NCBI GenBank assembly: GCA_963573315.1
Contig: OY752147.1
Location: 2,565,808-2,629,807 of the forward strand
Source: Entomortierella parvispora
Lineage: Eukaryota; Mortierellomycota; Mortierellomycetes; Mortierellales; Mortierellaceae
Direction of reading: 5' to 3'
Length of the DNA: 64,000 bases
Under the pieces are notes generated by a model that did not search any database, had not been told where the DNA came from, and saw only the letters and a program-made list of their open reading frames with translations. The translations under genes and the position numbers were made by a program. Positions within the stretch are counted from its first letter, which is position 1. Every line of letters starts with the position of its first letter. Positions 36,298-47,221 of the stretch are shown in pieces.

Positions 36298-37649
36298 ATG
36301 TCAGTCTTTTTGTTCTCCAATTCAGACGAAAACGATCTCTCCTGGATTCACACTACCGCATTGGCCCAAAATCAAAGACAGGACCTTCTACAAACTCAGG
36401 ACTCTCCTCTGAACAGCGCCGGCATGCCCTCCCTTGAACCGTCACCGAGTGTCTTTTCAGCCTCACCATCCCCCACTTCTTTCCCACCTTCTCCCCCCAC
36501 TGTGGCGGAGTTATCTCATTGCAATCTACCATTGGCGTATCTCTGTTTGGATACTGTCTCAGCACCCTCCCGTAGACCGTCGACGACCTTCTCTGCACCG
36601 AGTGTCCAAACGTTCATGGACAATAGAGTGTTTGGGAACACAAGTGATCAGCCGACAATGTTTGAAAATCAAGGTAACACTGTGTTTCATGCCCTGTGCC
36701 TTGAGTTTTTGTGGAAATGATCTGACCCCAAATTCTTCATGAACACCTGCAACCAGACTCGGCGTTGTCATGGCCCTGCGACATTACAGCCTCACAGACT
36801 GGTTGTTTTCCCCAGAATTCGCAACCTCCACCACAGTTTCTTTCGGCAAATGAGAACTTCTATTCGCGTGAGATATCAGAGCCGCCATCTCCAGCCATTC
36901 CATCCCTCGTACCTTGTGTAACTAGCAGTGTTTTGCATCCAAGTTCCCAGCACCGTCGAGCCTTGAGTGACAGTTACCCAAACGAATACGACCGCCGGTT
37001 TTCAGAGGGTGATGTAATGGGACATCTTCTCCCTGACAACTCGAAGAATTTCCTAATGTCATGTTATTCACAGCAAGGAATGGATGCCACTGTTGCTGCG
37101 AATGCGTCGCCAAGCTCTCTGGAATTTTGGCGCTCTCAGAACCAGGCCAGTCAATCGATAACCACGTCCCTTTCAGATACGACATCTGCAGGAACTTCTG
37201 ATGGTGGACCAGGGTCGTCCAGTTCGTCTGCCGTGGGAGGTGCTTATCGTTGTGAATACGAAGGATGCACCAAGAGTTTCTCGCGACCCTACAATCTTAG
37301 TTCTCATATCCGCACACACACCAACCTCCGGCCATTCAAGTGTGACTACTGCGATCGTCAATTTGCTCGTCTCCATGACATGAACAGGCATGCACGACTC
37401 CACCGAGGAGTGCGACCTTTCTCATGCGAGCGGTGCCAACATCAGTTTGCGAGGATGGATGCGCTCAACAGACACCTGAAAGTGGAGGGTGGTCGCAACC
37501 TTTGTAATCTGTTTTTGATCCAGAACAACTCACCGAACGCCATGCCGTTGGTGGACTTGCCTCCAAAGAAGGTCAACCCCCTGATCCTGGCACACTTTCC
37601 CAACTTTGGACAACCATCGCAAGACGACGACAGTCGCGAGCAACGATAG
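36298..37649 (+). CDS. C2H2 zinc-finger transcription factor
   Basis: Exons 36298-36673 and 36757-37649 join to 422 residues. The N-terminal ~290 residues are Ser/Pro/Thr/Gln-rich and disordered. Three tandem fingers follow: CEYEGCTKSFSRPYNLSSH, CDYCDRQFARLHDMNRHARLH and CERCQHQFARMDALNRHLK. The first two are classical C2H2. The third has Cys, Cys and the first His but then VEGGRNLC, so the fourth ligand is probably Cys (C2HC). The combination, including the FAR(L/M)(H/D)D/A...RH pattern, is typical of fungal developmental or stress regulators. The specific target is unknown. Confidence 0.85.
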
Positions 37650-37822
37650 ATGAGTGCAGTCCTCAAGGGCTGTCATTCAAAAAGAATGAAAAAAACGTAA
37701 TAAATTTTGTGGCGCGTTCCATATCAGTCTTTTTGCCTTTTCCTTTCACCCACGCCTCCTCTTTCCGCTTTGACCATCGAACTACGATCGCAGGACGGCC
37801 GGACTTGAAGGACAGCAACTCC

Positions 37823-39291
37823 ATGGATACCCTCTCCTCAACTGCCATCCGCAAAGTTAGCCGCGAGCTTCATTCCCTGGACAGTGACCCCCCAGAAGGG
37901 ATTCGGCTTATCGGGAATGAAGAGTCCATTGCAGACATTCAGGCATGGATCAAGGGTCCTGGTACGAATTCCGCGCATTCAACTACACATGACTTTGATT
38001 GCAGGACATTACTCAGTAGTTTATCGGTCTAACATTCAGAGTTGTTCATCTAAATCTATGGTACCATTCAAGATGGAACGCCATACGAAGGGGGGTGTTT
38101 TGGGGTCCGAATTCAGCTGCCCTCTGACTATCCAGAGAGTCCTCCAAAATGTAAGCTGTGCCAGTGTTGCTTCTTTGTTGCTGCAGCCACAAGAGCGGAA
38201 GTTTTGTAGGGTGGTGTTAACTCATCTTTTTTTTCACCGCTACCTATCTAGGCACCTTCACTACAAAAATTTTCCACCCAAACGTATCACTACAGGGAGA
38301 TGTCTGCGTCAGTACATTGAAGAAAGACTGGAAGCAGGATCTTGGCCTTCGTCATATTCTTTTGGCACGTCTCGTTCATATTTCAGAGCGATAAACATGC
38401 AAGGGATGTCAAAAACAAGGGTCGCTAATCTTGCACAAATGTCCGTTCTTATAGGTGATAAAGTGCCTGCTTATTGTACCGAATGCAGAGTCCGCACTGA
38501 ATGAGGAAGCAGGGCGACAACTTTTGGAGAGATTCGACGATTACGCCAAGCACGCAAGGCTGATGACCTCGATCCACGCGCGCTCCAATACCCACATCAT
38601 ATTCCCACCTACCGTCTCTCTACTCTCTGGCGCTGGAGACACAATGATCCAGGGCCGAGTTCAGGAAATTGGAACAGGGACAGATACCTCTATACCCACT
38701 GGCGTTTTAGGAGTGAAAAGAAAGTTGGCAGAGGACGCTGAGGATAGCGCTCTTGGATCTGACCAACACGTTCGTCATCAAGCAAACGCAAAGGGACGTA
38801 CACAGTCAATATTCTCACGGTATCCAGGCCCCAACAGCTCAGCGACTCCACAGGCATCACCTCTTCCATGGCCACTTTTTCTTCCTACGGCGCAAGGTGC
38901 AAGTGCGAGCGCAAACAACCAGATTTATGGCAAAGGTCCTTGCTTACAGGAGCACCAAAACTTGACCAAACCGCAACTGACTCAATCATCGGATTTTAAG
39001 GGACTGCCGAGCAAAATGGTTGGAGGCGCCGGCGTTGCAAGTCAGGCAACTCTGTTACAAAGCACACCTGTTCAACCTCCAAGCCTGGGCTTGCCAGTAA
39101 GTGGACCCGACTTGTTGACGGACAGCATGGATATGGCAGCTTCTAGTAATAGTTATAGTGGTGGTATCGGATTGGCTGGGTCCGGTAGCGGCAACAACAG
39201 GAGTGGTGGCTTTAGTATCAGCAGTAGCTTTCGGGACCACGTTGGAATCATCACTGCCGTGGACCGCAAGAGGGCATTGCGCAGGCTTTGA
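37823..39291 (+). CDS. UBE2S: Ubiquitin-conjugating enzyme E2 S-like (APC/C chain-elongating E2)
   Basis: E2 that extends K11-linked ubiquitin chains on anaphase-promoting-complex substrates. Exons 37823-37961, 38073-38150, 38252-38364 and 38455-39291 give 388 residues. The UBC fold contains [31 protein letters not shown], the catalytic Cys at residue ~91 in [12 protein letters not shown], and [20 protein letters not shown], the best matches being to UBE2S rather than other E2s. The C-terminal tail ends RKRALRRL, the same terminal motif that animal UBE2S uses to dock on APC/C. Between the fold and the tail lies a Ser/Gln/Gly-rich insert of ~190 residues absent from the 222-residue human protein. 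Intron 3 appears to use a GC donor (TTG|GCACGT). Confidence 0.9.
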
Positions 39292-39472
39292 CACAATAAA
39301 GTTAAGGGGCGCCCTCCCCAGTCTTCCATTGGCTTCCAATCCACGCCAGAAGGAGCAAGAGCGGTCGAGGCCGCGGGAGAATCTCCGATTGACTCCCCCC
39401 AGAATTCAATTTCGATTCTTTTGATCTTGATCCCTCAGCATTCTCTCCCTCCATCGTTGTCGAATCTTCTCT

Positions 39473-41442
39473 ATGCTGTCTATCACTCGTGCTCTCAAGG
39501 CTAAGGCCCCTTTGGCCCGTTCTGCTGTTCAGTCCATGGCTGTTCCTGCCCGCTTCTGCAACACCCGCCTCTACTCCTCCCACAAGGAGATCAACTTCGG
39601 AATTGAAGGTCGCGCAAAGCTCCTCAAGGGTGTCGAAATCCTGGCCAAAGCTGTTGCCGTCACCCTCGGCCCCAAGGGTCGCCATGTTCTCATTGCTCAG
39701 CCCTACGGCACCCCCAAGATCACCAAGGTACCCCTCTCTTAAGTTCTTTCGTGTTATCCAGCACTCCTAACTTGCCTGCTCATCCCAGATCGAGCTATCC
39801 GAGTTCACCCTTGGTCAGATCCGTTAACTCTTGTGTTTATTATCATCTTTTAGGACGGTGTCACCGTTGCAAAGTCCATCACCCTTGAAGATCCTTTCGA
39901 GAACCTTGGCGCCAAGTAAGTGCCGGATTGATTACAGGTTTAAACTGCCTTGTTGCTTGCTTTTTTCTTACAAATTCGTATTTTGAGAATAGGCTGATTC
40001 AGGACGTTGCCAACAAGACCAACGAGACTGCTGGAGATGGCACCACCACTGCAACTGTTCTTACCCGCGCCATTTTCTCTGAGGGTGTGAAGAACGTCGC
40101 TGCTGGATGCAACCCCATGGATCTCCGTAAGGGTGTCCAGATGGCTGTTGATGCCGTTGTCGAATTCTTGCGTGAGAACAAGCGTGAGATCACTACCACC
40201 CAGGAGATTGCCCAGGTCGGCACCATCTCTGCCAACGGCGACAAGGCTATCGGTAACTTGTTGGCTCAGGCCATGGAGAAGGTTGGCAAGGAGGGTGTCA
40301 TTACTGTCAAGGATGGCAAGACCACCGAGGATGAGCTCGAGATCACCGAGGGTATGCGTTTCGACCGTGGATATATCTCGCCTTACTTCGTGACTGACAC
40401 CAAGTCCCAGAAGGTGGAATTCGAGAAGCCCTTGATTCTCCTCTCTGAGAAGAAGATCTCGATCTTGCAGGATATTCTCCCTGCCCTCGAGGCTGCTGCT
40501 ACCCAGCGTCGTCCTCTTCTTATTATTGCTGAAGATATCGACGGAGAGGCTCTTGCTGCTACTATCCTCAACAAGCTCCGTGGCCAGCTCCAGGTTGCCG
40601 CCGTTAAGGCCCCCGGCTTTGGTGACAACCGCAAGTCGATTCTTGGCGATCTCGCCACTTTGACTGGAGGCGTTGTCTTCTCTGATGAGCTCGATGTCAA
40701 GCTCGAGCGCTTGACCCCCGATCTTCTTGGAACTATTGGCTCAATCACCATTACCAAGGAGGATACCATCCTTAACGGCACCGGCGCCGGTTCCAACGAG
40801 GCCATTGCTCAGCGCTGCGAGCAACTCCGCTCCCTTATTGCCGATCCCAGTACCTCGGACTACGAGCGCGAGAAATTGGAGGAGCGCTTGGCCCGCTTGA
40901 GCTCCGGTGTTGCTATCATTCGTGTTGGTGGACAGAGCGAGGTCGAAGTTGGAGAGAAGAAGGACAGAATCGTGGATGCTTTGAACGCCACCAAGTGCGC
41001 TGTCGACCAAGGAGTCCTTCCCGGTGGTGGTACCGCTCTTTTGAAGTCTCTGAAGGTTCTCGATGGTTTGAAGGGCGCTAACTTTGATCAGCAGCTCGGA
41101 ATCAACATTATTCGCTCTGCTATCCAGGTTCCCTCCAAGACTATTGTTTCGAACGCTGGCGGTGAGGGTGCCGTCATCATTGCCAAGGTTGTTGAGAACG
41201 AGAACTTCAACTATGGATATGACGCCGCCACTGGCGATTACGGTGATATGTATGCTCGCGGTGTTTTGGATCCCTTCAAGGTTGTCGTTACCGGTTTGAA
41301 GGATGCTGCCGGTGTTGCTTCCTTGCTCAGCACCTCCGAGGCCATGATTGTCGATGCTCCTAGCAACAACAGCAGCCCTATGGGTGGCATGGGCGGCATG
41401 GGCGGCATGGGTGGTATGGGCGGTATGGGAGGAATGATGTAG
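39473..41442 (+). CDS. HSP60: Mitochondrial chaperonin Hsp60
   Basis: Group I chaperonin of the mitochondrial matrix. Exons 39473-39727, 39854-39915 and 39993-41442 give 588 residues. The presequence ends in [12 protein letters not shown], a classic matrix-protease site seen in other fungal Hsp60 proteins. Next come [38 protein letters not shown] (ATP site) and [17 protein letters not shown]. The C-terminus is a run of GGM repeats, as in GroEL/Hsp60. The gene lies head-to-tail between UBE2S and PAM16, with 181 and 229 bp gaps. Confidence 0.97.
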
Positions 41443-41671
41443 AAACCTAGATTATTTTATATTTTATTGAAGCTTTTTTATACAAATCACAAGCCACCAA
41501 AACAATTGGGACTGCCTTGTCCAACTGCCTGATTCGGCAGATTCGCATGCGGACATGACCGAGGGGGATGCACATCTGTTGGGTTCGTTCATCTTTGTCT
41601 TCTCCAAGTCTGCCCTTGCACATCCCTTCACTTAACCCCTCTTTCTATTATATATCTACACACATCTGACA

Positions 41672-42478
41672 ATGGTAACACACTTACCATAGTACTCACA
41701 TGTCCACCGACAACGTGCTGGACATTACTCTAAACTGTTCAATCCGCTCCCTCACCCCTTGTAGGCTGGTCGTGTTATTGCTCAAATCATTGTCATGGGC
41801 TCCCAGATTGTTGGCAAGGCCTTCATGGAGGCATACCGCCAGGCTGCTGCTAGTACGTTCGATGCACTCTTCAGCTTCTTTCTTGCTGTAGTAGACACTG
41901 GTCTTTTTTGTTCGAACCAGTTGAGTGCGTGTTCTTACATCTTTTTTTTGTACTTGTAGACGCTGCGAAGAACGGTGGTCAACATGCGGCCAAGAATGCT
42001 AGCGGAAGTGGTAGTGGTGGGGCCAAGGCTGCGGCTGGAGATGCTGTGACCCGCAAGACCGGGATGACCATGGATGAGGCAATGAATATCTTGAACATTA
42101 CCAAGGAGGCTGACCTTGCGAAGATCACCAAGGTAAAGGATGTTGTCTGATATTGGACGGCCCCCGTCCTTTTCTTTTTTCAATGACTCCTTTCTGATGG
42201 GGGTATCTTTCCTTTTTATTTTATCAATCTAGAACTACCAACACTTGTTCAAGGTCAATGAAAAGAACGACGGAGGATCCTTCTACCTCCAATCCAAAGT
42301 CGTCCGAGCTAAAGAACGTCTGGAGCTGGAGTGGGCCGCGGAGGGTAACCCAATGAAGATCGAAATTCCCAAAACCGCGGCAGAGACAGCAGCGGCAGCG
42401 TCAGAAGGAAAGGCGGCGTCAGAGACAGCTTCAAAAGCTGGACCTGGATCGTCAACGCCGCCGCCGGGACAGCAATAA
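41672..42478 (+). CDS. PAM16: Pam16/Tim16, J-like subunit of the mitochondrial import motor
   Basis: Peripheral inner-membrane protein that pairs with Pam18 and restrains its stimulation of Ssc1. Exons 41672-41674 (the ATG alone), 41765-41852, 41960-42132 and 42233-42478 give 169 residues. The protein starts [20 protein letters not shown] and continues [16 protein letters not shown], the family signature; the degenerate J-domain reads [20 protein letters not shown] then [20 protein letters not shown], with the HPD replaced as expected. The C-terminus is an Ala/Ser/Thr-rich extension. That the start codon forms its own exon is inferred from the match of the joined sequence to the family and the ATG|GTAACA donor. 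Confidence 0.93.
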
Positions 42479-42864
42479 GCCGTATCCATCTTGGAAAGAC
42501 TCTGGCCCAAAGGTTCATTGTAGATCAAAGGACCAGGAGGAGAGATGTTCTCGAAAGTTTCACATTGATTTCGTTCCAACAATATACAATAATTCTCAAA
42601 TAAACAGCATAGAAAGCATCAGAAAAACTTTGAGGAAGGCTGAGCTCAAGGTTGTCCCGGATACGGCGAAAGAGGATGTACCTACCTTGAAGCAGCACCA
42701 TTATTATGGCACTGAGGCCATCAATAAGACCTGCTTCACTGGATACTCACATTTGGTCCTGAATGAGTGCAACTCCTAACGCAAACTTGTGATTTTGATC
42801 AGAAAACAAACGGAAGGACTTCTTTATTTATCCTCTGGTGAGAAAAATGATACTGGTGACAAAC
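42479..42864. terminator. Convergent 3' flanks of PAM16 and eEF1B-beta
   Basis: The two genes face each other across 386 bp. The segment is AT-rich with AATAAA-like and ATACAATAATTC stretches suited to polyadenylation. No coding exon recognised. Confidence 0.4.
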
Positions 42865-44167
42865 TTAGATCTTCTGCATGGCAGCCATGTCCATGGACTG
42901 GACGTAGTCCTCAGCCTCCATGATCTTCTCCTCGAGAACATCGAGGGAGACGAGCTCATCCTCAATGACGCAGTTGATCTGGAGCTTCTTGATACCGTAG
43001 CCGATAGGGACGAGCTTGGACTGACCCCACAAGAGACCATCCATGGTGATGCCACGGACGTGAGCCTCAAGAGCAGCCATGTCGGTCTCATCATCCCAAG
43101 GCTTGACATCGAGGGTGCACATGGACTTGGCGATGGTCTTTGGCTTGTTGGCCTTCTTGGCAGCGTACTCGGCAAGACGCTGCTGCTTGATCTTCTCGGC
43201 CTCCTCATCGACCTCCTCATCATCAGAGCCGAAAAGGTCGACATCCTCATCATCATCGGCGGCAGCGGCAGCAGCGGGGGCAGCGGCAGCAGCACCGGCC
43301 CTACATTATAGAGAGAAATTAAAGTGCAAAAGAGTCAGAGATTCGTTCCGACAACATCATTTTCCTACGTATTGTAGATGGATAGGAGGTCAAAACATAC
43401 TTGGCAGAGAGACCCTTGACCTCGGCGATGTGCTTGTACCAGCGGGCAGCGTGGGGGAACGAAGCCTCGTTGGGGCCCTCGGTCAAAGCGTTGAAGACCT
43501 CAACATCCTTGTCAGTGGCCTCGAAACTAGAGGAGAGATACAGAGGGTGAAGAGATTAGTATTTGTGGTCACCAGTTGTCCAATCCCTGGGCGGGCCGTG
43601 ACCATGCGGCGTGGGATTGTGTCCCTTGCAGAGCGTGAGAGTTATATCCTGCAAGCAAAAAAGAGTACAGATAAACGAAGTTTGATAGGCGCGTCCGAAC
43701 CCCCGCAGTAAAGTGGAGCGGGGTCATTTGGAAACAGGAAGATTAAAACCGAAGTGAGGTGACTCAGAAGTGTTGACCAAGCACGCGCCTCCATGACGAT
43801 GGATCTGGGAGATCGAATAAATTCCAAGATCGAGCTGCGTGTTCAATGGGGTGTCTATTGCACCTCCTGGCTCTCAAATAAGCTGGACTGGCAAGTCAAC
43901 GGGAGCATCCGTGGAAAAAGAGTGGTCGCTTGGTGCGTGCAATCAAGCAGGCCAGCACGTCCACATGTACTGCCGCTCCTTTGTACAGTCCTGCCTTGAG
44001 AGAAAAGACACCAAATGGCGATGGCGGGGGGCGAGTGTGGACGAGAGCCACGTAGAAAACAGAGCAGAGAAGCGAGGCTAGATGTCTTACCCAGAGACGT
44101 AGGAGCGAGCCTCGAAGAGGGAGTTGAGGATGGTGAAAGCCAAGGGGGAAGCGAAGGTGACAGACAT
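42865..44167 (-). CDS. EFB1: Translation elongation factor 1-beta (eEF1B-alpha guanine exchange factor)
   Basis: Recharges eEF1A with GTP during elongation. Exons 44167-44091, 43526-43401 and 43300-42865 give 212 residues, the normal length. Exons 1 and 2 encode the GST-like N-terminal region ([31 protein letters not shown]). Exon 3 starts with an Ala-rich linker, then [20 protein letters not shown] and the catalytic GEF domain ([52 protein letters not shown]). The long first intron (about 560 nt) is typical of fungal translation-factor genes. Its promoter is shared with the divergent MMTAG2-like gene. Confidence 0.96.
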
Positions 44168-44472
44168 GGTGGAGTACGGGATGTGGGATGGAGAAGAAGA
44201 AGAAGAAGAAAGAAGAAAACAGAAGAAAAGCAGGGGTGAAGAAAAAAATTTGTCGCTGTGATTCCTTCACACGGAACTACTGCGAGTCGTTTGGCCGCAA
44301 GTGAGAATCCTGTGTTTGGCACCGACTTCTGTTTTCCGCCGGACGTTGCAGCTGCTGCGCCACTGTACGTGAAATCCTTGGACGCTTCCTTCTTTTACCC
44401 CCGCACGGCTGACTCTGAGGTGAGACTTCCCATCTCCCTCCTGCCTTGCTACCGACCATTCCACTTCATCAA
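44168..44472. promoter_or_regulatory. Divergent promoter, EFB1 / MMTAG2-like
   Basis: 305 bp between two start codons on opposite strands. The EFB1 side is strongly CT-rich on the minus strand (44180-44250). Confidence 0.5.
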
Positions 44473-45753
44473 ATGTTCCATCCAACAAGAGGAGGCAAGT
44501 CATCCCACCTGACACGACCTGGCAGACACATGCAGCATGCCAATAGGTCCATGGCACCATCTATTCGCTAATTGACCTTACCCCCTTTTTTTGCACAACA
44601 GGCACGCGCGGAGGACAGGACCAATTCAAATGGGAGGACGTCAAGGAGGACAAGCACCGTGAAAACTACCTTGGCAACTCGCTTCTGGCACCAGTAGGTC
44701 GCTGGCAAAAAGGGCGCGACTTGACTTGGTACGCAAAAGCAAACAACGGCTCTGGCGATAACACTAGCGAGCAGGACAAGAAACGGGCAGAGATCCAGAA
44801 TATCAAGGACGCCGAGGCTCAAGCTATGGCGGAAGCATTGTATGTGTGATGACTGGCGATATTGGTTATCATCTTTACCGCTTTATGATCTAGCAGTTTA
44901 TAACTCGTGGACTTTGTTTCATTACTGTAGAGGGTACAAAACTGCAAAGCGCAAGACCGAGTCGAACGTAACTGAGCACGAACTCCAGTCGGCAATTCAC
45001 AAGAACGACCCTGGCTTGTCGGATGAACTAGATGGGAAACTCCAAGAGTCATCCAGGATTCAGGGCCTCGGATTCAAGTAAGGGTGAAGATACAGATACT
45101 GCTGGCCACTATCGTTCTTGACAACATATTAAACTATGCACTACTCCCATAGTCGCCGACCTGGAATGGCAATGGAGAGTCAAAAAGACGCTTTCAGGAC
45201 CAATTTGATAAAACCAGCTACGACCATTCCTCTGATCCCTGCAACAGCGAGGATGCCAGTGACAAACGATTCCGAACGTGAGAGTCGCGCACATGCAAAG
45301 CAATCTTCGCGTGAACATCGATCAGCGCACCGACGATCCAGTCGGAGTGCCAGTCCGTCTAGAAAAAGCAGTAAACATGGCCGTGACAGGAGTAGAAGTC
45401 GTGATAGAGCAGGGACCAGGGATCGACGCGAACCCTCCCATCGCAGCAAGGATGATGATAGTTTATCAAGAAGACGAAGCAGCAATGAGGATAAAGGCGC
45501 CAAAGACAACCGCGATCGTGGCCATCGTGGTGATGAAAGGCGATCAGAACGTAGGAGCCGCAGCCCCCGAGTTAGACATCCACGAAGTGAGAGGGTCTCG
45601 CGCGACGATGTCACAGAAGCACCATCTACCAGAGAGAGGCGTCGCAGCAGAAGCAGAAGCAACAGCAGAAGCAGAAGCAGAGATAGACGTCGCGAAGGCA
45701 ATACCTCAGAAAGGCGCTCAAAAAGCAGGAAAGATGAATGGACACGTTCATAG
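44473..45753 (+). CDS. MMTAG2-like protein with SR-rich tail
   Basis: Exons 44473-44494, 44602-44839, 44931-45077 and 45153-45753 give 335 residues. The N-terminus [20 protein letters not shown], then [18 protein letters not shown] and [15 protein letters not shown], is the MMtag domain of the multiple-myeloma tumour-associated protein 2 family; LGYKTAKRK and the terminal GLGFK of that domain also fit. The last 150 residues are Arg/Ser-rich ([15 protein letters not shown] and similar), like splicing factors, so a nuclear or RNA-related role is likely. The first intron has a GC donor in perfect context (GGAG|GCAAGT); without it the family's N-terminus would be lost. It ends 36 bp from the stop codon of the convergent dioxygenase gene. 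Molecular function of the family is poorly known. Confidence 0.85.
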
Positions 45754-45788
45754 AAATGTAATCTCTGTTTATATCGTAGGCGTAATAA

Positions 45789-46780
45789 TTACTCTTCTCC
45801 AAAACTGAACGCACTCTCTGACAAACTAAGTAATAGCCTCTTGTGCAAAATCGTTGGGTGGTCGCCACCTGCCGCTCCGATGGCGACATGGAATGGGAGA
45901 AGATGATCCAAGGACGGATGAGCAAGCCGGAGAAGATTGGATTGAGCCAACTCTTGGATCGCCGCCTTTTCACGACCTTCTTCAGTCTACAATGGAACCA
46001 CTGAGTCAGCAACAGAGCAAGGGCTGACAGCAAGTGTGATAGGATACTCACCTCAGTAAAAACAATCTTGTCTAAGAGAGCATCAAATGGAGCCGCGTAT
46101 GGCGCAACATCAACGCCTGCCCGCATCAACGGTCCAATATCCCTCAAGTTATGAACGGCTGTTCCACTGGCAACAATAAGAACATTCTCATGGCGAAGCT
46201 GGCGGATTGCACGCCCGAGCTTGACGTGGTATTCAAAGGCCTTTTCTGCAGGCTGTCCTCGCATGTCTGCAAGGGACATCTGTACAATAGGAATTTTGGG
46301 CTTGGGCAGAATCCTCAGGAATGGAACCCAGAGGCCATGGTCAATCCCGCGCTCCGTTTCAGCTTCTGCCGGGATACCAGCTTTTCCGAGAATATCCAGC
46401 ACTCTGTTCGCCAGGGCAGGACTTCCTTTCGAGGGGTACTGCAGCTTGTACATGTGGTCCGGGAAACCGTAAAAGTCGTAATAAAGCTGGTTCTTTTCAG
46501 ATGTTCTCACACGGATCACGCCATTGTCGCCTTCCCAATGGCCAGATATCACCAGGATGGAGGAGGGGGCAGGATCCGAGAGAGAGGCCCATTTTTCCCC
46601 AAGTTTTGCGAAGAATTCAGAGGTTGGTGATTCATCCACGGCTTGGTTAGGGCCTATGAAGCAAGCATGTGAGAAATGGATTCCCTTTCCAGCTTAACTT
46701 CTAATATAACGCAGCGAAGACTAACCAGCGTGGGAAATAAAATAGACGGGAAGTTTCTTTGAGCTGACGTCGACTGTCAT
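45789..46780 (-). CDS. DODA-type (LigB family) extradiol dioxygenase
   Basis: Non-haem iron enzyme that opens catechol-type rings; related to 4,5-DOPA dioxygenase and YgiD. Exons 46780-46726, 46653-46052 and 45986-45789 give 284 residues. Motifs: KKLPVYFISHAGPNQAVDES (first metal His), ILVISGHWEG, YDFYGFPDHMYKLQYPSKG, GIDHGLWVPFLRILPKPKIP (His), VLIVASGTAVHNLRDI, and a C-terminal HPSLDHLLPFHVAIGAAGGD. All expected His/Glu ligands are visible. An in-frame upstream ATG at 46897 would add a basic, hydrophobic leader (MAILLKLFRSYTYSFPRNVF) that might be a mitochondrial presequence, so the start is not settled. Substrate unknown. Confidence 0.88.
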
Positions 46781-47221
46781 GGTTCTGGAGGAAGTAAACC
46801 GGGCTTGAAGAGATGAAGCGGTCAATTGGTCAGTCCAGAATACGTTCCTAGGGAATGAGTAGGTGTATGATCGGAAGAGTTTTAGGAGTATGGCCATTAC
46901 CTTGAAGGGAAAATAGGGAAAGAGAAGTAGAGGGACAAACAAGGAAAAGGAGCGGTATTTCTACTTTTATTTTATTCACCCTGGATTACTAAGGAAATCG
47001 GTGGCTGAGAATGTACTTTTCTTGGATAGAGAAATCACGCCTTCAAAATTTTGTAAGCGACCGCAGGGATTACAATTGCACCTGCAGCGCCACGATCGTT
47101 GCATACTCACCTCAATTGAAAGAAGCTCGCTTAGCTTTCCAGTTTCCCCACTTCAATTGTAGAAGCAGAACCAACACAAGGTGAAATTCGAAAGCGGCAC
47201 TATGCAAGCGATCTGCGATCT
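46781..47221. other. Intergenic region between dioxygenase and GT10 genes
   Basis: No coding exon recognised beyond the possible N-terminal extension of the dioxygenase (to 46897). Holds the dioxygenase promoter and the GT10 3' flank. Confidence 0.4.
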
